Shown one piece after another: positions 5,709 through 14,935 of a stretch of DNA of 44,471 nt. The stretch spans positions 1 through 44,471 of the forward strand of contig NVRK02000018.1 of assembly GCA_002400845.2 (NCBI GenBank), in the 5' to 3' direction. Below the pieces are notes generated by a model that had not been told where the DNA came from, searched no databases, and was given only the letters and a program-made list of their open reading frames with translations. The stretch comes from Hyphomicrobiales bacterium (GTDB lineage Bacteria > Pseudomonadota > Alphaproteobacteria > Rhizobiales > Rhizobiaceae). How positions within the stretch are numbered: position 1 is the first letter of the stretch; the number at the start of each line of letters is the position of its first letter. A program made the position numbers and the translations under genes.

Positions 5709-6297
5709 AATTCAAATTGCCGACTTTTTGATATTTTCCTTGTTTATTATTAAAACTATAAAATATCGTCGAAATACCAGTTTTTGTATGTGAGATTTCT
5801 TGGCGCATCTTAGACAACTTTCCAGTCTTATTGTTAAATGCATAGGTTGTTAAAACCAACTTATCTTTAACAATTGCGCCAAAGCTTTTTGTAATTTCCA
5901 CATTTGCGCCAGTCATTAAAGCACCACTTAGCTTGCCGCCTACATGTGTAATTTTGCCCGTAACAGCTTTTTTACCTTTTACAGAGGCGCAATTACCTGA
6001 GAGCACTAATTCGCTACGCTTATCATCAAAAACATTTTCAACTTTGCACAAAATTTTATCTGCTTTACTGCCAGTAATTTCGGCAACGCCCTTACCAGAA
6101 TATTTTCCAGCCATCTTTTGTAGAAAGTCATCGACTGATAAAAATGGTGGCTCTTGGACATTTTCAACAGGTGAAGCAACTTGAGAAGTAGTAGACTTTA
6201 CGCTCTTTACCTTATCCGTAACCTTACTCGTATCAGCTAAAGACGACACAGTACCTGCTATAATAAAAACAGTTGTTAAACTAATTAATTGCCGCAC
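5695..6297 (-). CDS. secreted protein of unknown function
   Basis: This is a 200-residue protein from GTG 6297 with GGAG upstream. Residues 1-21 are a Sec signal peptide ending LAD. A Ser/Thr/Val-rich linker (22-50) precedes a beta-rich domain starting near FLSVDDFLQKMAGKYSGKG, with two Cys (about residues 84 and 103) that could form a disulfide. The length and beta pattern suggest a periplasmic protein. It is the last gene of the minus-strand run that contains the RND-type exporter, 32 bases after it, so a role connected with that exporter is possible but not shown. I do not recognise the family. Confidence 0.6.
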   Translation of the reverse strand: MRQLISLTTVFIIAGTVSSLADTSKVTDKVKSVKSTTSQVASPVENVQEPPFLSVDDFLQKMAGKYSGKGVAEITGSKADKILCKVENVFDDKRSELVLSGNCASVKGKKAVTGKITHVGGKLSGALMTGANVEITKSFGAIVKDKLVLTTYAFNNKTGKLSKMRQEISHTKTGISTIFYSFNNKQGKYQKVGNLNLKRL

Positions 6298-6329
6298 GAC
6301 CCAAAATCTCCAATTAAATACATCAAGTT

Positions 6330-8594
6330 TTACTTTTTATTCCACCACTTAATAATATATTCAAGTGTCAAAATATTGGCAGGCAAAATGGTTATATTGG
6401 CAAATAATGCAACGCTCAACGTTACAATGATTAATTGCCCCAATGCCGGTGCAACAGGAAGAACAGAGATTTGTGTCACAAGTATGCTGGTACAAATTAT
6501 AACCGTTCCTGCGGCCAATGCTGGCCCAACCTCATCCAATGCAGCAGAAAGGGCATGTCTAGTTTCTTTACCGTAGCTCTTTTCTTCGTGATAGACATTA
6601 ATTAAATGTACGGCATTATCAATTGCTATTCCAAATGCAATTATCAGAGAAATTACTTCTGCCAAATTCAACGTGCCTCCTTTTAAATACAATATAAATT
6701 GCACCGCAAAGACTGGAAGTAAATTTGGTGTTATTGCCGCAATGGCAATAAATAGCGAACGTGTAGCAATACCAACAATCAATATCCCCAAAAAGATCGC
6801 AATAATTAAACTGGATCTTAAATGGTTGATTAAGCCAGTAAACTCACTGGACATTAAAACAGGAAACCCACTTATGGTCACTAAATTCCCGTAAGGCAGA
6901 CTTTGAATTTTATCATTAATCCAAGAAATATCTTCTGCGACCTGAGACACAGATGCATCAGAAGCAGTTCTAACTGAGATAAGAGCGGACATTCCATCAC
7001 GCGACAGCAGCTGCGATCTCGTTCCAGATTCTCCAGATTTTATTAAGTCTGTAATTTTTTTAAGCGCGACTTCATTTTTTATAGTTTTAAGAACGCTATT
7101 GGCTGACAATACGCGATCGGCATCAAAACGCTGAATTAAAATACCTTCAACATCACTCAATCTAGTACGATTTACCTTACTAGAAAACCCGTCATCATCA
7201 GCAAATGGCACAGACACAAGCAACATAGAGCGCCCGCCAATAACATCATTTGCTAAAGTTTCTGCGTAATATACCTCTTCTTGTTTTGGAACATAATCCG
7301 TCACAATATATTCTGGCTTAATTAGATTATGAACGGAACCTAAAGCAAAGACCAAAAGCAATCCAATTGCAGAGATTAAAACAGGCCTACTTAAAGAAAT
7401 CACACGCCAGTTTTTACCAAAATTTTGAAAACTTGGCCTTGGCGTTTGAACTGGCTTAATAATACCAACCTTCACAAACCAATATAAAACCAACGGCATA
7501 CCAATGATAACTGCAACAAAGGCCAACAGAACAACCCCTGCTCCCATTATCGCGAATTGATCTAAAACATCACTTTGCACATAATGGAATGAGAGAAATG
7601 CCAGCGCAGTCGTAATGGAAGTAAGAGCGCAAGCAGGCCCAACTCGTATGATAGAATTACGCAAATTACCAATCAAGTCCGTATTTTCAGAATTAGAAGT
7701 ACGCCATCTAAAGTACAGAAAAACGCCATCAGCAAAAGCAAGTATAAGAGCGAGAATAGGCAGCACAGTTGTTAGAAACGTTACTTGGACGCCAAAATAC
7801 GCAAACAAACCTATCGACCATAAAGCAGTAAATATAGGAGGCATTGCGCAGATAAGCGCCGCTAAAAAATTGCGAAAAATCAAAAACGAAATACCAGCGC
7901 CCAATAATATACCAAATACAGTAAGTTTAATTTGGTCGCTTACAAGCGCTTTCTTAATCGTTGCACCAATCGGCGTAAGACCAGTAAATGACACTTTAAA
8001 GTTTTCAGGAACAGCCTTTAATGCGGCCGCCTTCAGCGCGTAAAAAGAGTTAATACTAGCAACGTCATCGTCTTGTATTCCAATATCAAGCCCCGCAATT
8101 AACACTGCAACTTTACGCTTTTCAGAGTACAGGCTTTTAACCTGAGGATATTTAGCAACAAGAGTAGTTAACAATGATTTAGCTTCTGCATCGCTCGTTA
8201 TTTCAAGTGGAAACCAATCTTTATAATCTCCTGTTTCAGGGTCGAAATCGGGCACGGATAGAATTGAGCTGACACTGCCAACCCCTTCTACTAATGACAA
8301 TTCTAATTGCAAATCTCTAAGCGCATCAAGACCTACCACACTTGCAAGGTTTTCGGCCTCAACAAGGATGGTTACATCCCTCGAAAAATTTCGATAATCG
8401 CTTAATGTCTTATAATATTGGTCCACAACTGGAGAGCTTTTTGGAAGAACTGCCAGTATATTGCCATTAAATTTTAAAGTTGAAGCATTAAATGCTGTAA
8501 AGGCTGTTAAACAGATAAGCGCCAAACTAAATAGAATCGGAAACCGCAAGGCGAGCAAGCCAACGCGCTCAAACCCAAAACCTATTTTCCACAT
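6330..8594 (-). CDS. RND superfamily (MMPL/SSD-type) exporter
   Basis: This 754-residue membrane protein is built from two repeats. Each has one N-terminal helix (residues about 12-34 and 400-418), a periplasmic domain, and then a block of five helices (about 225-375 and 605-745). That is the RND layout in the shorter MMPL/SSD-like form, about 750 rather than 1050 residues. The intramembrane acidic residue expected in RND pumps is plausible at LAFADGVFLY in the first block and AFGIAIDNAVHL in the second. No membrane-fusion or outer-membrane partner is nearby. It may move lipids or other hydrophobic molecules. The start codon overlaps the stop of the preceding gene as TAATG, indicating translational coupling. 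Confidence 0.85.
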   Translation of the reverse strand: MWKIGFGFERVGLLALRFPILFSLALICLTAFTAFNASTLKFNGNILAVLPKSSPVVDQYYKTLSDYRNFSRDVTILVEAENLASVVGLDALRDLQLELSLVEGVGSVSSILSVPDFDPETGDYKDWFPLEITSDAEAKSLLTTLVAKYPQVKSLYSEKRKVAVLIAGLDIGIQDDDVASINSFYALKAAALKAVPENFKVSFTGLTPIGATIKKALVSDQIKLTVFGILLGAGISFLIFRNFLAALICAMPPIFTALWSIGLFAYFGVQVTFLTTVLPILALILAFADGVFLYFRWRTSNSENTDLIGNLRNSIIRVGPACALTSITTALAFLSFHYVQSDVLDQFAIMGAGVVLLAFVAVIIGMPLVLYWFVKVGIIKPVQTPRPSFQNFGKNWRVISLSRPVLISAIGLLLVFALGSVHNLIKPEYIVTDYVPKQEEVYYAETLANDVIGGRSMLLVSVPFADDDGFSSKVNRTRLSDVEGILIQRFDADRVLSANSVLKTIKNEVALKKITDLIKSGESGTRSQLLSRDGMSALISVRTASDASVSQVAEDISWINDKIQSLPYGNLVTISGFPVLMSSEFTGLINHLRSSLIIAIFLGILIVGIATRSLFIAIAAITPNLLPVFAVQFILYLKGGTLNLAEVISLIIAFGIAIDNAVHLINVYHEEKSYGKETRHALSAALDEVGPALAAGTVIICTSILVTQISVLPVAPALGQLIIVTLSVALFANITILPANILTLEYIIKWWNKK

Positions 8595-8980
8595 TATTTA
8601 CTACCCCATTTACACTGCTGTTTGCCATCATATGACAACAACACATATTTTTTATTGGATGCGGCTTCAATTTCACAAAATGGTCCCGCACCGTCTTCTA
8701 AGCTTACTCTTATAGTTCCTAAACTTTCATTCTCTGGTGAAGGAGAGCAAATCTCTTCGCCTATAAATAACAGTTTAATATTTGTAGCGCCCTTTGCGAC
8801 ATCAATTGTAACAATTGGCTCTAAATCGCTATCATTTAGCACACAAATTTCACTTTTCGCCAATGAAAGACCATCTGGTGAAAGTAGAAATGCATACAAT
8901 TCTTGGCGAAAAAAAGCCCCCAATACCATTGAGACTGTTACTAAAAGAAACACTGGGCGAGAAAATAATATTTTTTTCAA
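8594..8980 (-). CDS. membrane-anchored periplasmic protein coupled to RND exporter
   Basis: About 128 residues. I chose TTG 8980 because AGGAGGGG lies just upstream (8981-8990 region); the longer in-frame TTG at 8995 would place that ribosome site inside the gene. The product begins MKKILFSRPVF and has one N-terminal membrane helix. A periplasmic domain follows with four Cys (in SEICVL, EEICSP, GPFCEI and QQCKW) that could form two disulfides. Its TAA overlaps the exporter ATG. I do not recognise a family; the coupling suggests an accessory subunit of the exporter. Confidence 0.55.
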   Translation of the reverse strand: MKKILFSRPVFLLVTVSMVLGAFFRQELYAFLLSPDGLSLAKSEICVLNDSDLEPIVTIDVAKGATNIKLLFIGEEICSPSPENESLGTIRVSLEDGAGPFCEIEAASNKKYVLLSYDGKQQCKWGSK

Positions 8981-9000
8981 ATTCCCCTCCTGCAACTACA

Positions 9001-9028
9001 GTGCTAATACGGTGCTAATACGGTGCTA
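9001..9028. repeat. 11-base tandem repeat, 2.6 copies
   Basis: GTGCTAATACG occurs at 9001 and 9012, followed by the partial copy GTGCTAA at 9023. It lies in the 114-base region between the divergent exporter operon and sfsA, so it is near both promoters. Confidence 0.75.
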
Positions 9029-9094
9029 AACCAATAATTATTAGTTATTACATCTACACAAGTCCACAGACAACTAAAGTGCGTATTCAACACA

Positions 9095-9841
9095 ATGAAA
9101 TTTCACCCCCAACTATTTTCTGCAACTTTGATAAAACGCTATAAAAGATTTCTAGCAGACGTGATTTTGCCAGATAATAGCGAAATAACCGTCCATTGCC
9201 CTAACCCAGGGGCAATGTTGGGATTAAACAAACCTGGCAGTAAAATTTGGATATCTAAGAGTGATAATCCAAAAAGAAAACTGGCCTACACATTTGAATT
9301 AATAGAAATCGAAAATAATAAAAACAACAAAACGCCGGCTAAAACATTGGTCGGCGTGAATACTAATATCGCCAATAAAATTGCACGTGAAGCCATTGAA
9401 GCTGGAATTTTAAGTTCAATTCCAGAACACTCAACAATTATCCCGGAACAAAAATATGGTAAGAACAGTCGTATTGATTTCCTTATCAAGACACCAAATG
9501 ATGATCTAATTTATTTAGAAGTAAAAAGCGTTACCCTAATAAGGTCAACGTCACCCCAATCTGGACTATATGAATTTCCAGATAGCGTAACAAAACGCGG
9601 CACAAAACATTTAGAAGAGCTGATAAATGTTGTGCAAAATGGACATCGCGCAATCATGCTTTTCCTTACACAACGAGACGATGGTCATAAATTCGCTATT
9701 GCCAAAGATATTGATCCAAAATATTTTGCGGCCTTCACTCAAGCCCATTTAGCTGGCGTCGAAATGGTTTGCATACAATGCAAAGCCTCAAATGAGGGTA
9801 TTTTTCCCGACAAACTGGTAGAGATAATTTTAGAGCCATAA
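9095..9841 (+). CDS. sfsA: SfsA family DNA-binding / nuclease-like protein
   Basis: This 248-residue protein is close to the usual 235. It has the SfsA features: FLADVILPDNSEITVHCPNPGAM at the N terminus (residues about 20-43) and, in the C-terminal half, SRIDFLI, then IYLEVKSVTL and FPDSVTKRGTKHLEEL. The second half has the D...E-x-K arrangement of PD-(D/E)XK nucleases. SfsA was named for stimulating sugar fermentation genes in E. coli; its molecular role is unsettled. The next gene is map, an order I recall as typical of Rhizobiales. The start lacks a strong Shine-Dalgarno sequence. Confidence 0.93.
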   Translation: MKFHPQLFSATLIKRYKRFLADVILPDNSEITVHCPNPGAMLGLNKPGSKIWISKSDNPKRKLAYTFELIEIENNKNNKTPAKTLVGVNTNIANKIAREAIEAGILSSIPEHSTIIPEQKYGKNSRIDFLIKTPNDDLIYLEVKSVTLIRSTSPQSGLYEFPDSVTKRGTKHLEELINVVQNGHRAIMLFLTQRDDGHKFAIAKDIDPKYFAAFTQAHLAGVEMVCIQCKASNEGIFPDKLVEIILEP

Positions 9842-9911
9842 AAATTGCAATTTTTCAATTTTGCTATCATGTCGCTATTGCGAAATCTGTTGTAAAAAGC
9901 GATAACGCAGC

Positions 9912-10736
9912 ATGCAAAATTATATAGATGCTGAAACAGCTCCAGAAAAAAATACAGGTACAATTAAACTGCACAACGCAGAAGCTTTTGAGGCAATGCG
10001 CCACGCCTGCCAGCTTACGGCAAATTGTCTTGATGAGCTTGCTAAACTTGTAAAACCTGGCGTTACGACCAACGAAATAGATAAATTCGTTTTTGACTAC
10101 GGCATGGCCCATAATGCACCTCCAGCGACCTTAAATTATCGCGGTTATACAAAATCATGTTGCACCTCTATTAATCATGTTGTGTGTCATGGCATACCAA
10201 ATGACAAACCTCTTAGAGATGGCGATATTGTAAACATTGACGTTACATATGTTCTTGATGGTTGGCATGGCGATTCTTCTAGAATGTACGTTATTGGTGA
10301 AATCAAACGTGCGGCAGACCGACTAATCAAAGTTACTTACGATGCTATGATGTTAGGCATTGCAGAGGTTAAACCCGGCAACACAACGGGCGACATTGGC
10401 GCAGCCATTCAAGAATATGCAGAAAGTCAACGCTGCTCAGTTGTGCGTGATTTTTGTGGGCATGGTTTGGGGAAGCTTTTCCACGATGCACCAAATATTT
10501 TACATTTTGGGCGCAGAGGCGAAGGCATAGAACTTAAAGAAGGTATGATTTTCACAATTGAACCCATGATAAATTTGGGTCGCCCCGGTGTCAAAGTTTT
10601 AGGGGATGGCTGGACAGCAGTTACCAGAGATCGCTCTTTAACCGCTCAGTTTGAACACTCTGTTGGCGTGACAAAAGAGGGTTGTGATATATTTACCCTT
10701 TCCCCTGCAGGTTATACTATGCCACCATATGGCTAA
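9912..10736 (+). CDS. map: type I methionine aminopeptidase
   Basis: This 274-residue cytoplasmic metalloenzyme removes the initiator Met from new proteins. All metal ligands and the key His are visible: His93 (CHGIPND), Asp110 (NIDVT), Asp121 (WHGDSS), His184 (GHGLGK), Glu217 (TIEPMI) and Glu248 (FEHS). The spacing matches the E. coli enzyme apart from one residue. The N terminus is about 15 residues longer than E. coli Map. The gene lies between sfsA and radC, all on the same strand with gaps of 50-70 bases, so co-transcription is likely. Confidence 0.97.
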   Translation: MQNYIDAETAPEKNTGTIKLHNAEAFEAMRHACQLTANCLDELAKLVKPGVTTNEIDKFVFDYGMAHNAPPATLNYRGYTKSCCTSINHVVCHGIPNDKPLRDGDIVNIDVTYVLDGWHGDSSRMYVIGEIKRAADRLIKVTYDAMMLGIAEVKPGNTTGDIGAAIQEYAESQRCSVVRDFCGHGLGKLFHDAPNILHFGRRGEGIELKEGMIFTIEPMINLGRPGVKVLGDGWTAVTRDRSLTAQFEHSVGVTKEGCDIFTLSPAGYTMPPYG

Positions 10737-10786
10737 AAGTTGTTACGAAATATTATTACAGGTGGGGCTTTGCGGGGGAAAAGCAA

Positions 10787-11512
10787 ATGGCTGAAAACTT
10801 AAAAGGGCTAGAAGAACAAAGACAAAGTAGTTTGTCTAAAAAGCCACATTATCATGGCCACAGAGACAGATTGCGGACTAAGTTCCGTGAAGTAGGTCCA
10901 AGCGCTTTAGCTGAATATGAATTATTAGAAATGCTGCTGTTTCGCACATTTCCTCGCATGGATACCAAACCTGTTGCCAAAGACCTGCTGAACGAATTTG
11001 GTTCACTTGCGCAAGTCTTATCGGCCCCTATAGAGCGCTTAACCGAAATAAAAGGAATAGGCGATGCCGCTGCATTAGACCTAAAGCTTACCCACGCGGC
11101 AGGCCTATCACTGGCATATGGCAATATAGGTTCAAGAACATTGCTAAGCTCTTGGTCACAAGTTTTAGAATATTGCAGGGCCTCAATGGCATTCGAAGAA
11201 AAAGAAATGTTTCGCATTTTGTTTCTAGATAAAAAGAACAAACTTATCAAAAACGAGATTCAACAAACCGGCACCATAGATCACACACCAGTATACCCAA
11301 GAGAAGTTGCAAAGCGCGCCTTAGAACTGGCGGCGACCGCTATCGTATTAGTTCACAATCACCCCTCTGGTGACCCGACACCCTCTAGAGCGGATATAGA
11401 AATGACCAAAACTATTATAGATGTATTAGAACCATTAGGTATTTTGGTTCACGATCACATAATAGTCGGCAAAGAAGGTCACGCCAGCCTTAAAGGTTTA
11501 GGCTTTATGTAG
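10787..11512 (+). CDS. radC: RadC/YicR family JAB-domain protein
   Basis: This 241-residue protein has an N-terminal helix-hairpin-helix region ([17 protein letters not shown]) and a C-terminal JAB/MPN domain. The metal motif [14 protein letters not shown] has the H-x-H-x10-D pattern. GGGGGAA precedes ATG 10787. RadC was named for DNA repair but that role has been questioned; the zinc-protease-like domain suggests hydrolase activity. It is third in the sfsA-map-radC run and converges with the truncated XdhC gene 20 bases downstream. Confidence 0.93.
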   Translation: MAENLKGLEEQRQSSLSKKPHYHGHRDRLRTKFREVGPSALAEYELLEMLLFRTFPRMDTKPVAKDLLNEFGSLAQVLSAPIERLTEIKGIGDAAALDLKLTHAAGLSLAYGNIGSRTLLSSWSQVLEYCRASMAFEEKEMFRILFLDKKNKLIKNEIQQTGTIDHTPVYPREVAKRALELAATAIVLVHNHPSGDPTPSRADIEMTKTIIDVLEPLGILVHDHIIVGKEGHASLKGLGFM

Positions 11513-11532
11513 AGCTGAGATTGCATTTAAAA

Positions 11533-11763
11533 TCATGGAAGATATAAATTCAGAAAAAACTCAGATTCATTTAGTCTGGTAATACTAGAATTGCCCGATG
11601 TAAATACCGCGTCAATCGCCTCTCCCATTTCGCCAGCCAATTTATCTCCTTGATAAATCACCCTATCTCTGCCGCCAGAATTTTCAGATATTTCAGTCAA
11701 TAAAATTACGCTTTGCTCGTTCTTGAGCGCATCATTGATTTTCTTTAAACTTTGAGGATCCAT
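11533..11763 (-). pseudogene. truncated second XdhC/CoxI-family gene (N-terminal part only)
   Basis: The 76-residue ORF starts MDPQSLKKINDALKNEQ and has LLTEI, GRDRVIYQGD and a final FFLNLYLP. This matches the beginning of the longer XdhC-family protein (roughly 230 residues, from memory) that accompanies the short XdhC protein in Rhizobiales. In those relatives the segment after FFLNxxLP continues into the Rossmann domain that binds NAD(P). Here a TGA follows directly and radC lies 20 bases away, so the C-terminal two thirds are missing. Its ATG overlaps the previous TGA (TGATG), so the operon arrangement persists. It could still make a short protein, but it looks like a decayed gene. Confidence 0.6.
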
Positions 11764-12074
11764 CAGCCTACACGCTCCAAATAAACTTGAATGTGCCCAC
11801 CGAAATCAAGAGCATTTTCTAAAGCAATCTTATTAGAAACATCAAATTTAAGCAATTTTGGCTCGCCAGTCATGATAATATTTTTAGCTTCTAAAAGTAT
11901 TTCTGGCTCAATACAGCCACCTGAAACTGCACCCAAATGCGCGCCACTCTCATCAACCACCAATTGAGAACCGATACGATTGGGAGCCCCTTCCCATGTA
12001 TCAATCACGGTTGCAACGACAACTTCCTTGCCCATTTGCATCCACTTTTCCGCCTGTAATAATGGGTCACTCAC
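11763..12074 (-). CDS. XdhC/CoxI-family N-terminal domain protein
   Basis: This is a 103-residue protein from GTG 12074 with AAGGA upstream. It shows the XdhC/CoxI pattern: VVATVIDTWEGAPNRIGSQL, then SGAHLGAVSGGCIEPEIL and LLKFDVS, ending FGGHIQVYLE. XdhC proteins bind molybdenum cofactor and help insert its sulfurated form into xanthine dehydrogenase-type enzymes. Only the N-terminal domain is encoded here, as in the two-gene form seen in rhizobia, and the companion gene is truncated. No molybdoenzyme is in the window, although moaA lies about 30 kb away. The system may be non-functional. Confidence 0.75.
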   Translation of the reverse strand: MSDPLLQAEKWMQMGKEVVVATVIDTWEGAPNRIGSQLVVDESGAHLGAVSGGCIEPEILLEAKNIIMTGEPKLLKFDVSNKIALENALDFGGHIQVYLERVG

Positions 12075-12137
12075 ACATAATTCCTTACTTTAAGAGAGAC
12101 ATTAAAATGCTATATTACAATAAGTTATTATACTTTG

Positions 12138-12632
12138 TTAAACTGATTTATAAGATCTATCTAAATAAACCAAAGCCGGATCCAAGCTATCAAGGTTATA
12201 GCCTATAACCTCACCAATAATTACAAAATGCGTAGCAACTCTTTGCACATCAACGATTTTACAATCCAAAGACATCCGCGAACCTTTCAAGACAGGCGCA
12301 CCTGTTATAATGGTTTCCCAATCGGCCAACTCAAATCTATCAGGCATTTCTAAATGCCCTTCCCCAGCAAATGCGCGAGCCAATTTTTCGTGATCTTTGC
12401 AAAGTGTATTGATCGCAAAAACCCCATTTTCCTCAAACCAGCTATTTTCAACTCGATCTTGATTGAGACAGATTAGAACACTTGGCGGATCATCAGATAC
12501 AGATGTTGCGGCAGAAACCGTAACACCTCGTTTGCCTGCCTCTCCATCGGTGGTAACTATGTTTACGGTACCTGCAAAACGAGACATGCAATCGCGATAA
12601 ATATCCGAGGTAAATTTCTTTTTTTCTAACAA
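12138..12632 (-). CDS. flavin reductase-like FMN-binding protein (RutF-like)
   Basis: This is a 164-residue protein from TTG 12632 with a purine-rich GAAAGAAGAG upstream. The fold is that of the flavin reductase (FMN) family: FAGTVNIVTTDG, RGVTVSAATSVSDDPPSVLICLN and FAINTL, with the C-terminal HFVIIGEVIG. These enzymes reduce free FMN or FAD with NAD(P)H to supply two-component monooxygenases. The closest style is RutF/HpaC. No partner monooxygenase is adjacent, so the client is unknown. It is about 60 bases upstream of the XdhC gene on the same strand. Confidence 0.85.
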   Translation of the reverse strand: MLEKKKFTSDIYRDCMSRFAGTVNIVTTDGEAGKRGVTVSAATSVSDDPPSVLICLNQDRVENSWFEENGVFAINTLCKDHEKLARAFAGEGHLEMPDRFELADWETIITGAPVLKGSRMSLDCKIVDVQRVATHFVIIGEVIGYNLDSLDPALVYLDRSYKSV

Positions 12633-12875
12633 GACTCTTCTTTCACATTTTTATGTTCGCAGTTTAAAGACCGCAACATAACACTCAAATTGCTATTTAA
12701 TTTTTATCATACTTTAGCTGCCTACTCTATCTACGCTATATCTTTTAAATACAACAAACCCATAATTAATTTTATCGATAAAATATTCATCTCAAATACA
12801 TTGCGCAACACAATTTGTATCAGTAAGTTATTTACCAAACCAAAACCCAACCAAGTACATTATTGGAATTACAAT

Positions 12876-13970
12876 TTGCATTACATCTTCAAAGTTTGTT
12901 TTACGATTATACTAGGTGCAATCCTTTCAACTAAAATTGCGCATGCCAAGAATGCCCGTATTGGCCTCTCTCTTCCATTGTCAGGTACGGTTAAAAAATT
13001 AGGGGAACAATTTTTAATTGGGGCAAGAATTGCAATTCAACATCACACCCATGACACAATCGAATTAGAAGTATTAGATGACGGCTGCAAAAAAGACTTA
13101 GGCGAACTTGTCGCAACAGAATTTTCAACAAGTAATATAGACATTGTCACAGGTTTTTTATGTAACGAACCTAGCTATGCGGCTGCAAATATTTTGCGCG
13201 ACAGCAAAACACCCATCTTAATTGCAGGCGCGCAATCTGAACGACTCACCAAAGACCGCGAGCGTGAAGAATGGAATATTTGGAGATTATCGCCAGGAGA
13301 CAATGCCGCCGCAATTGCAGCGGCAAAAGAACTGTCAAAATTATGGATCAATTCGCCTTTTTCGATTGTGGATGATGGTACAGTCCACGGCAGAACATTG
13401 GTCGATGCTTTTAGATTGCAAATGGCGGATATTGGCCTTTCACCCCATTTTACAGATACATTTAGACCCACCCAATCTACGCAAGCCAGATTAGTAAGAC
13501 GTTTGAAAAAAGCTGGCATACGAAAAGTATTCATCGGTGGCGGTGCTGAAGACATTGCAATGATCGCGCGCAATGCGAGCGACCTTAAGATCAAACTTGA
13601 TATTGCAGGCTCTGAAGTATTATCCGTCTTGCCATTTTTACCAAACAAACAACGCGCACCAAAGGGTGTTACTGCTATTTTAAGAAATGACGCGCAGTTG
13701 TTAATCAGTTCGAAAGTACTGTCAGATGCCCTTATTGCTAAAGACATCATACCAGAAGATTTTATGTATCGTGGATATGCAGCGATGCAAGTTGCAATTG
13801 AAGCGATTGGAGAATCCAAACAAGACACAATATCGTCATTAAATGCCAAGACTTTCAAAACAATCAACGGCAATGTTAAATTCTCAAACAATGGTGAGAA
13901 TACGATATCACCTTATGCCTTATTCACATGGAACGGTGACGTTTTTGTAAAAAATGGTAGCATTCAATAA
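12876..13970 (+). CDS. periplasmic binding protein, LivJ-like (type 1 fold)
   Basis: The open frame runs from 12690, but the N-terminal 62 codons have no ATG and look non-coding. TTG 12876 begins a clear signal peptide (HYIFK, hydrophobic core VCFTIILGAIL, cleavage near IAHA), so I chose it. The mature domain starts ARIGLSLPLSGTVKKLGEQF, the usual opening of branched-chain amino acid-type binding proteins, followed by the inter-domain pattern VTGFLCNEPSYAAANIL and TPILIAGAQ. There are no permease or ATPase genes nearby. It may be an orphan receptor or a regulator of envelope enzymes. Family call good, ligand unknown; start uncertain. Confidence 0.75.
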   Translation: MHYIFKVCFTIILGAILSTKIAHAKNARIGLSLPLSGTVKKLGEQFLIGARIAIQHHTHDTIELEVLDDGCKKDLGELVATEFSTSNIDIVTGFLCNEPSYAAANILRDSKTPILIAGAQSERLTKDREREEWNIWRLSPGDNAAAIAAAKELSKLWINSPFSIVDDGTVHGRTLVDAFRLQMADIGLSPHFTDTFRPTQSTQARLVRRLKKAGIRKVFIGGGAEDIAMIARNASDLKIKLDIAGSEVLSVLPFLPNKQRAPKGVTAILRNDAQLLISSKVLSDALIAKDIIPEDFMYRGYAAMQVAIEAIGESKQDTISSLNAKTFKTINGNVKFSNNGENTISPYALFTWNGDVFVKNGSIQ

Positions 13971-14069
13971 AGCGCCGCTTCTTCGCTAATATGTGCTAAA
14001 TTACACATCATAAATTAGACTTCATTGCTACCCATACTATGCACACTCACCTTTAGAAGGGATAAAGCA

Positions 14070-14792
14070 ATGCTAAAATCAATTATATATGCGTCCTTAT
14101 TTATTTTGATTTATAACCAAACCGCATTTGCCGGTGACTTTGCGGAGCGAGAGATAATAGGATTTTCTAAGGACGGTTCAAAATTCGCTTTTGAAGAATT
14201 TGGGGTTCAAGATGGATCAGGTTTTGCCTACTCCAATATCTACATCATAGATATAAAAACAGACCGCTGGGTTGATGGTTCACCATGGCGCGTTCAAATT
14301 AATGATGAAAATGTCAGTCTATCAGCAGCAAGAAATAAGAACCTAAAACTGGCCTTCCATTCTATTAAAAACGTTAGACAAAAAGGCTTTGTTGCGGCGA
14401 CGAATAGATATACCGAAATTCAAGAAGACCCATCACGCTTTCGCGCCCACCCAAGATCCTTCATTCCATCTGGTGCGCGCCCATTAGAATATAAGTTAGA
14501 AAATTACCCAGCAACCCCCAAAACCAATTGCTCAGGCATTGATAATATTATGGGCTTTAAGCTTACGCAAATTCTAAGCACAAATTCTGGAACACAAAAA
14601 CGCGTCCTTCACAAAGATAGCGCAACCCTTCCCAATAGCAGAGGCTGTCCTTTAGATTATAGTTTTGCAGATTTGGTAACTTATTACCCTAAAAACGGAC
14701 CGCCTGTTGCCGCCATATTACTTCTTAAACGAAGTTATGGTTTTGAAGGCCCCGATGGGCGTTATTTAGCAATCACCGCACCAATTGAGTAG
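14070..14792 (+). CDS. secreted DUF2259 protein
   Basis: About 240 residues from ATG 14070, chosen over the upstream TTG 14025 because GAAGGGA sits nine bases before it and a signal peptide starts at once (MLKSIIYASLFILIYN, cleavage near AFAG). The mature part has IGFSKDGSKFAFEEFGVQDG followed by a VIDI-like strand and DRWVDGSPW, the DUF2259 signature that looks like one blade of a beta-propeller. Two Cys (in KTNCSG and RGCPLD) may form a disulfide. The function is unknown. It follows the binding-protein gene by 99 bases and precedes purB. Confidence 0.75.
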   Translation: MLKSIIYASLFILIYNQTAFAGDFAEREIIGFSKDGSKFAFEEFGVQDGSGFAYSNIYIIDIKTDRWVDGSPWRVQINDENVSLSAARNKNLKLAFHSIKNVRQKGFVAATNRYTEIQEDPSRFRAHPRSFIPSGARPLEYKLENYPATPKTNCSGIDNIMGFKLTQILSTNSGTQKRVLHKDSATLPNSRGCPLDYSFADLVTYYPKNGPPVAAILLLKRSYGFEGPDGRYLAITAPIE

Positions 14793-14935
14793 TAAAACAC
14801 CGTTACCTGTATTTTCTTGCAACATTAAAGCATCTTTGCACCGACTTTATGGGCGCAACTATTGAGTTGATTCGCATTGAGTGTTAGCCAGCGCCAACAA
14901 TCTGCCACACTCAACAAAGCATTAAGGATACAAAG

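Noticed and set aside
12690..12875. N-terminal 62-codon extension of the periplasmic binding protein
   Set aside because: No ATG, no domain match, and it would bury a normal signal peptide inside the protein.
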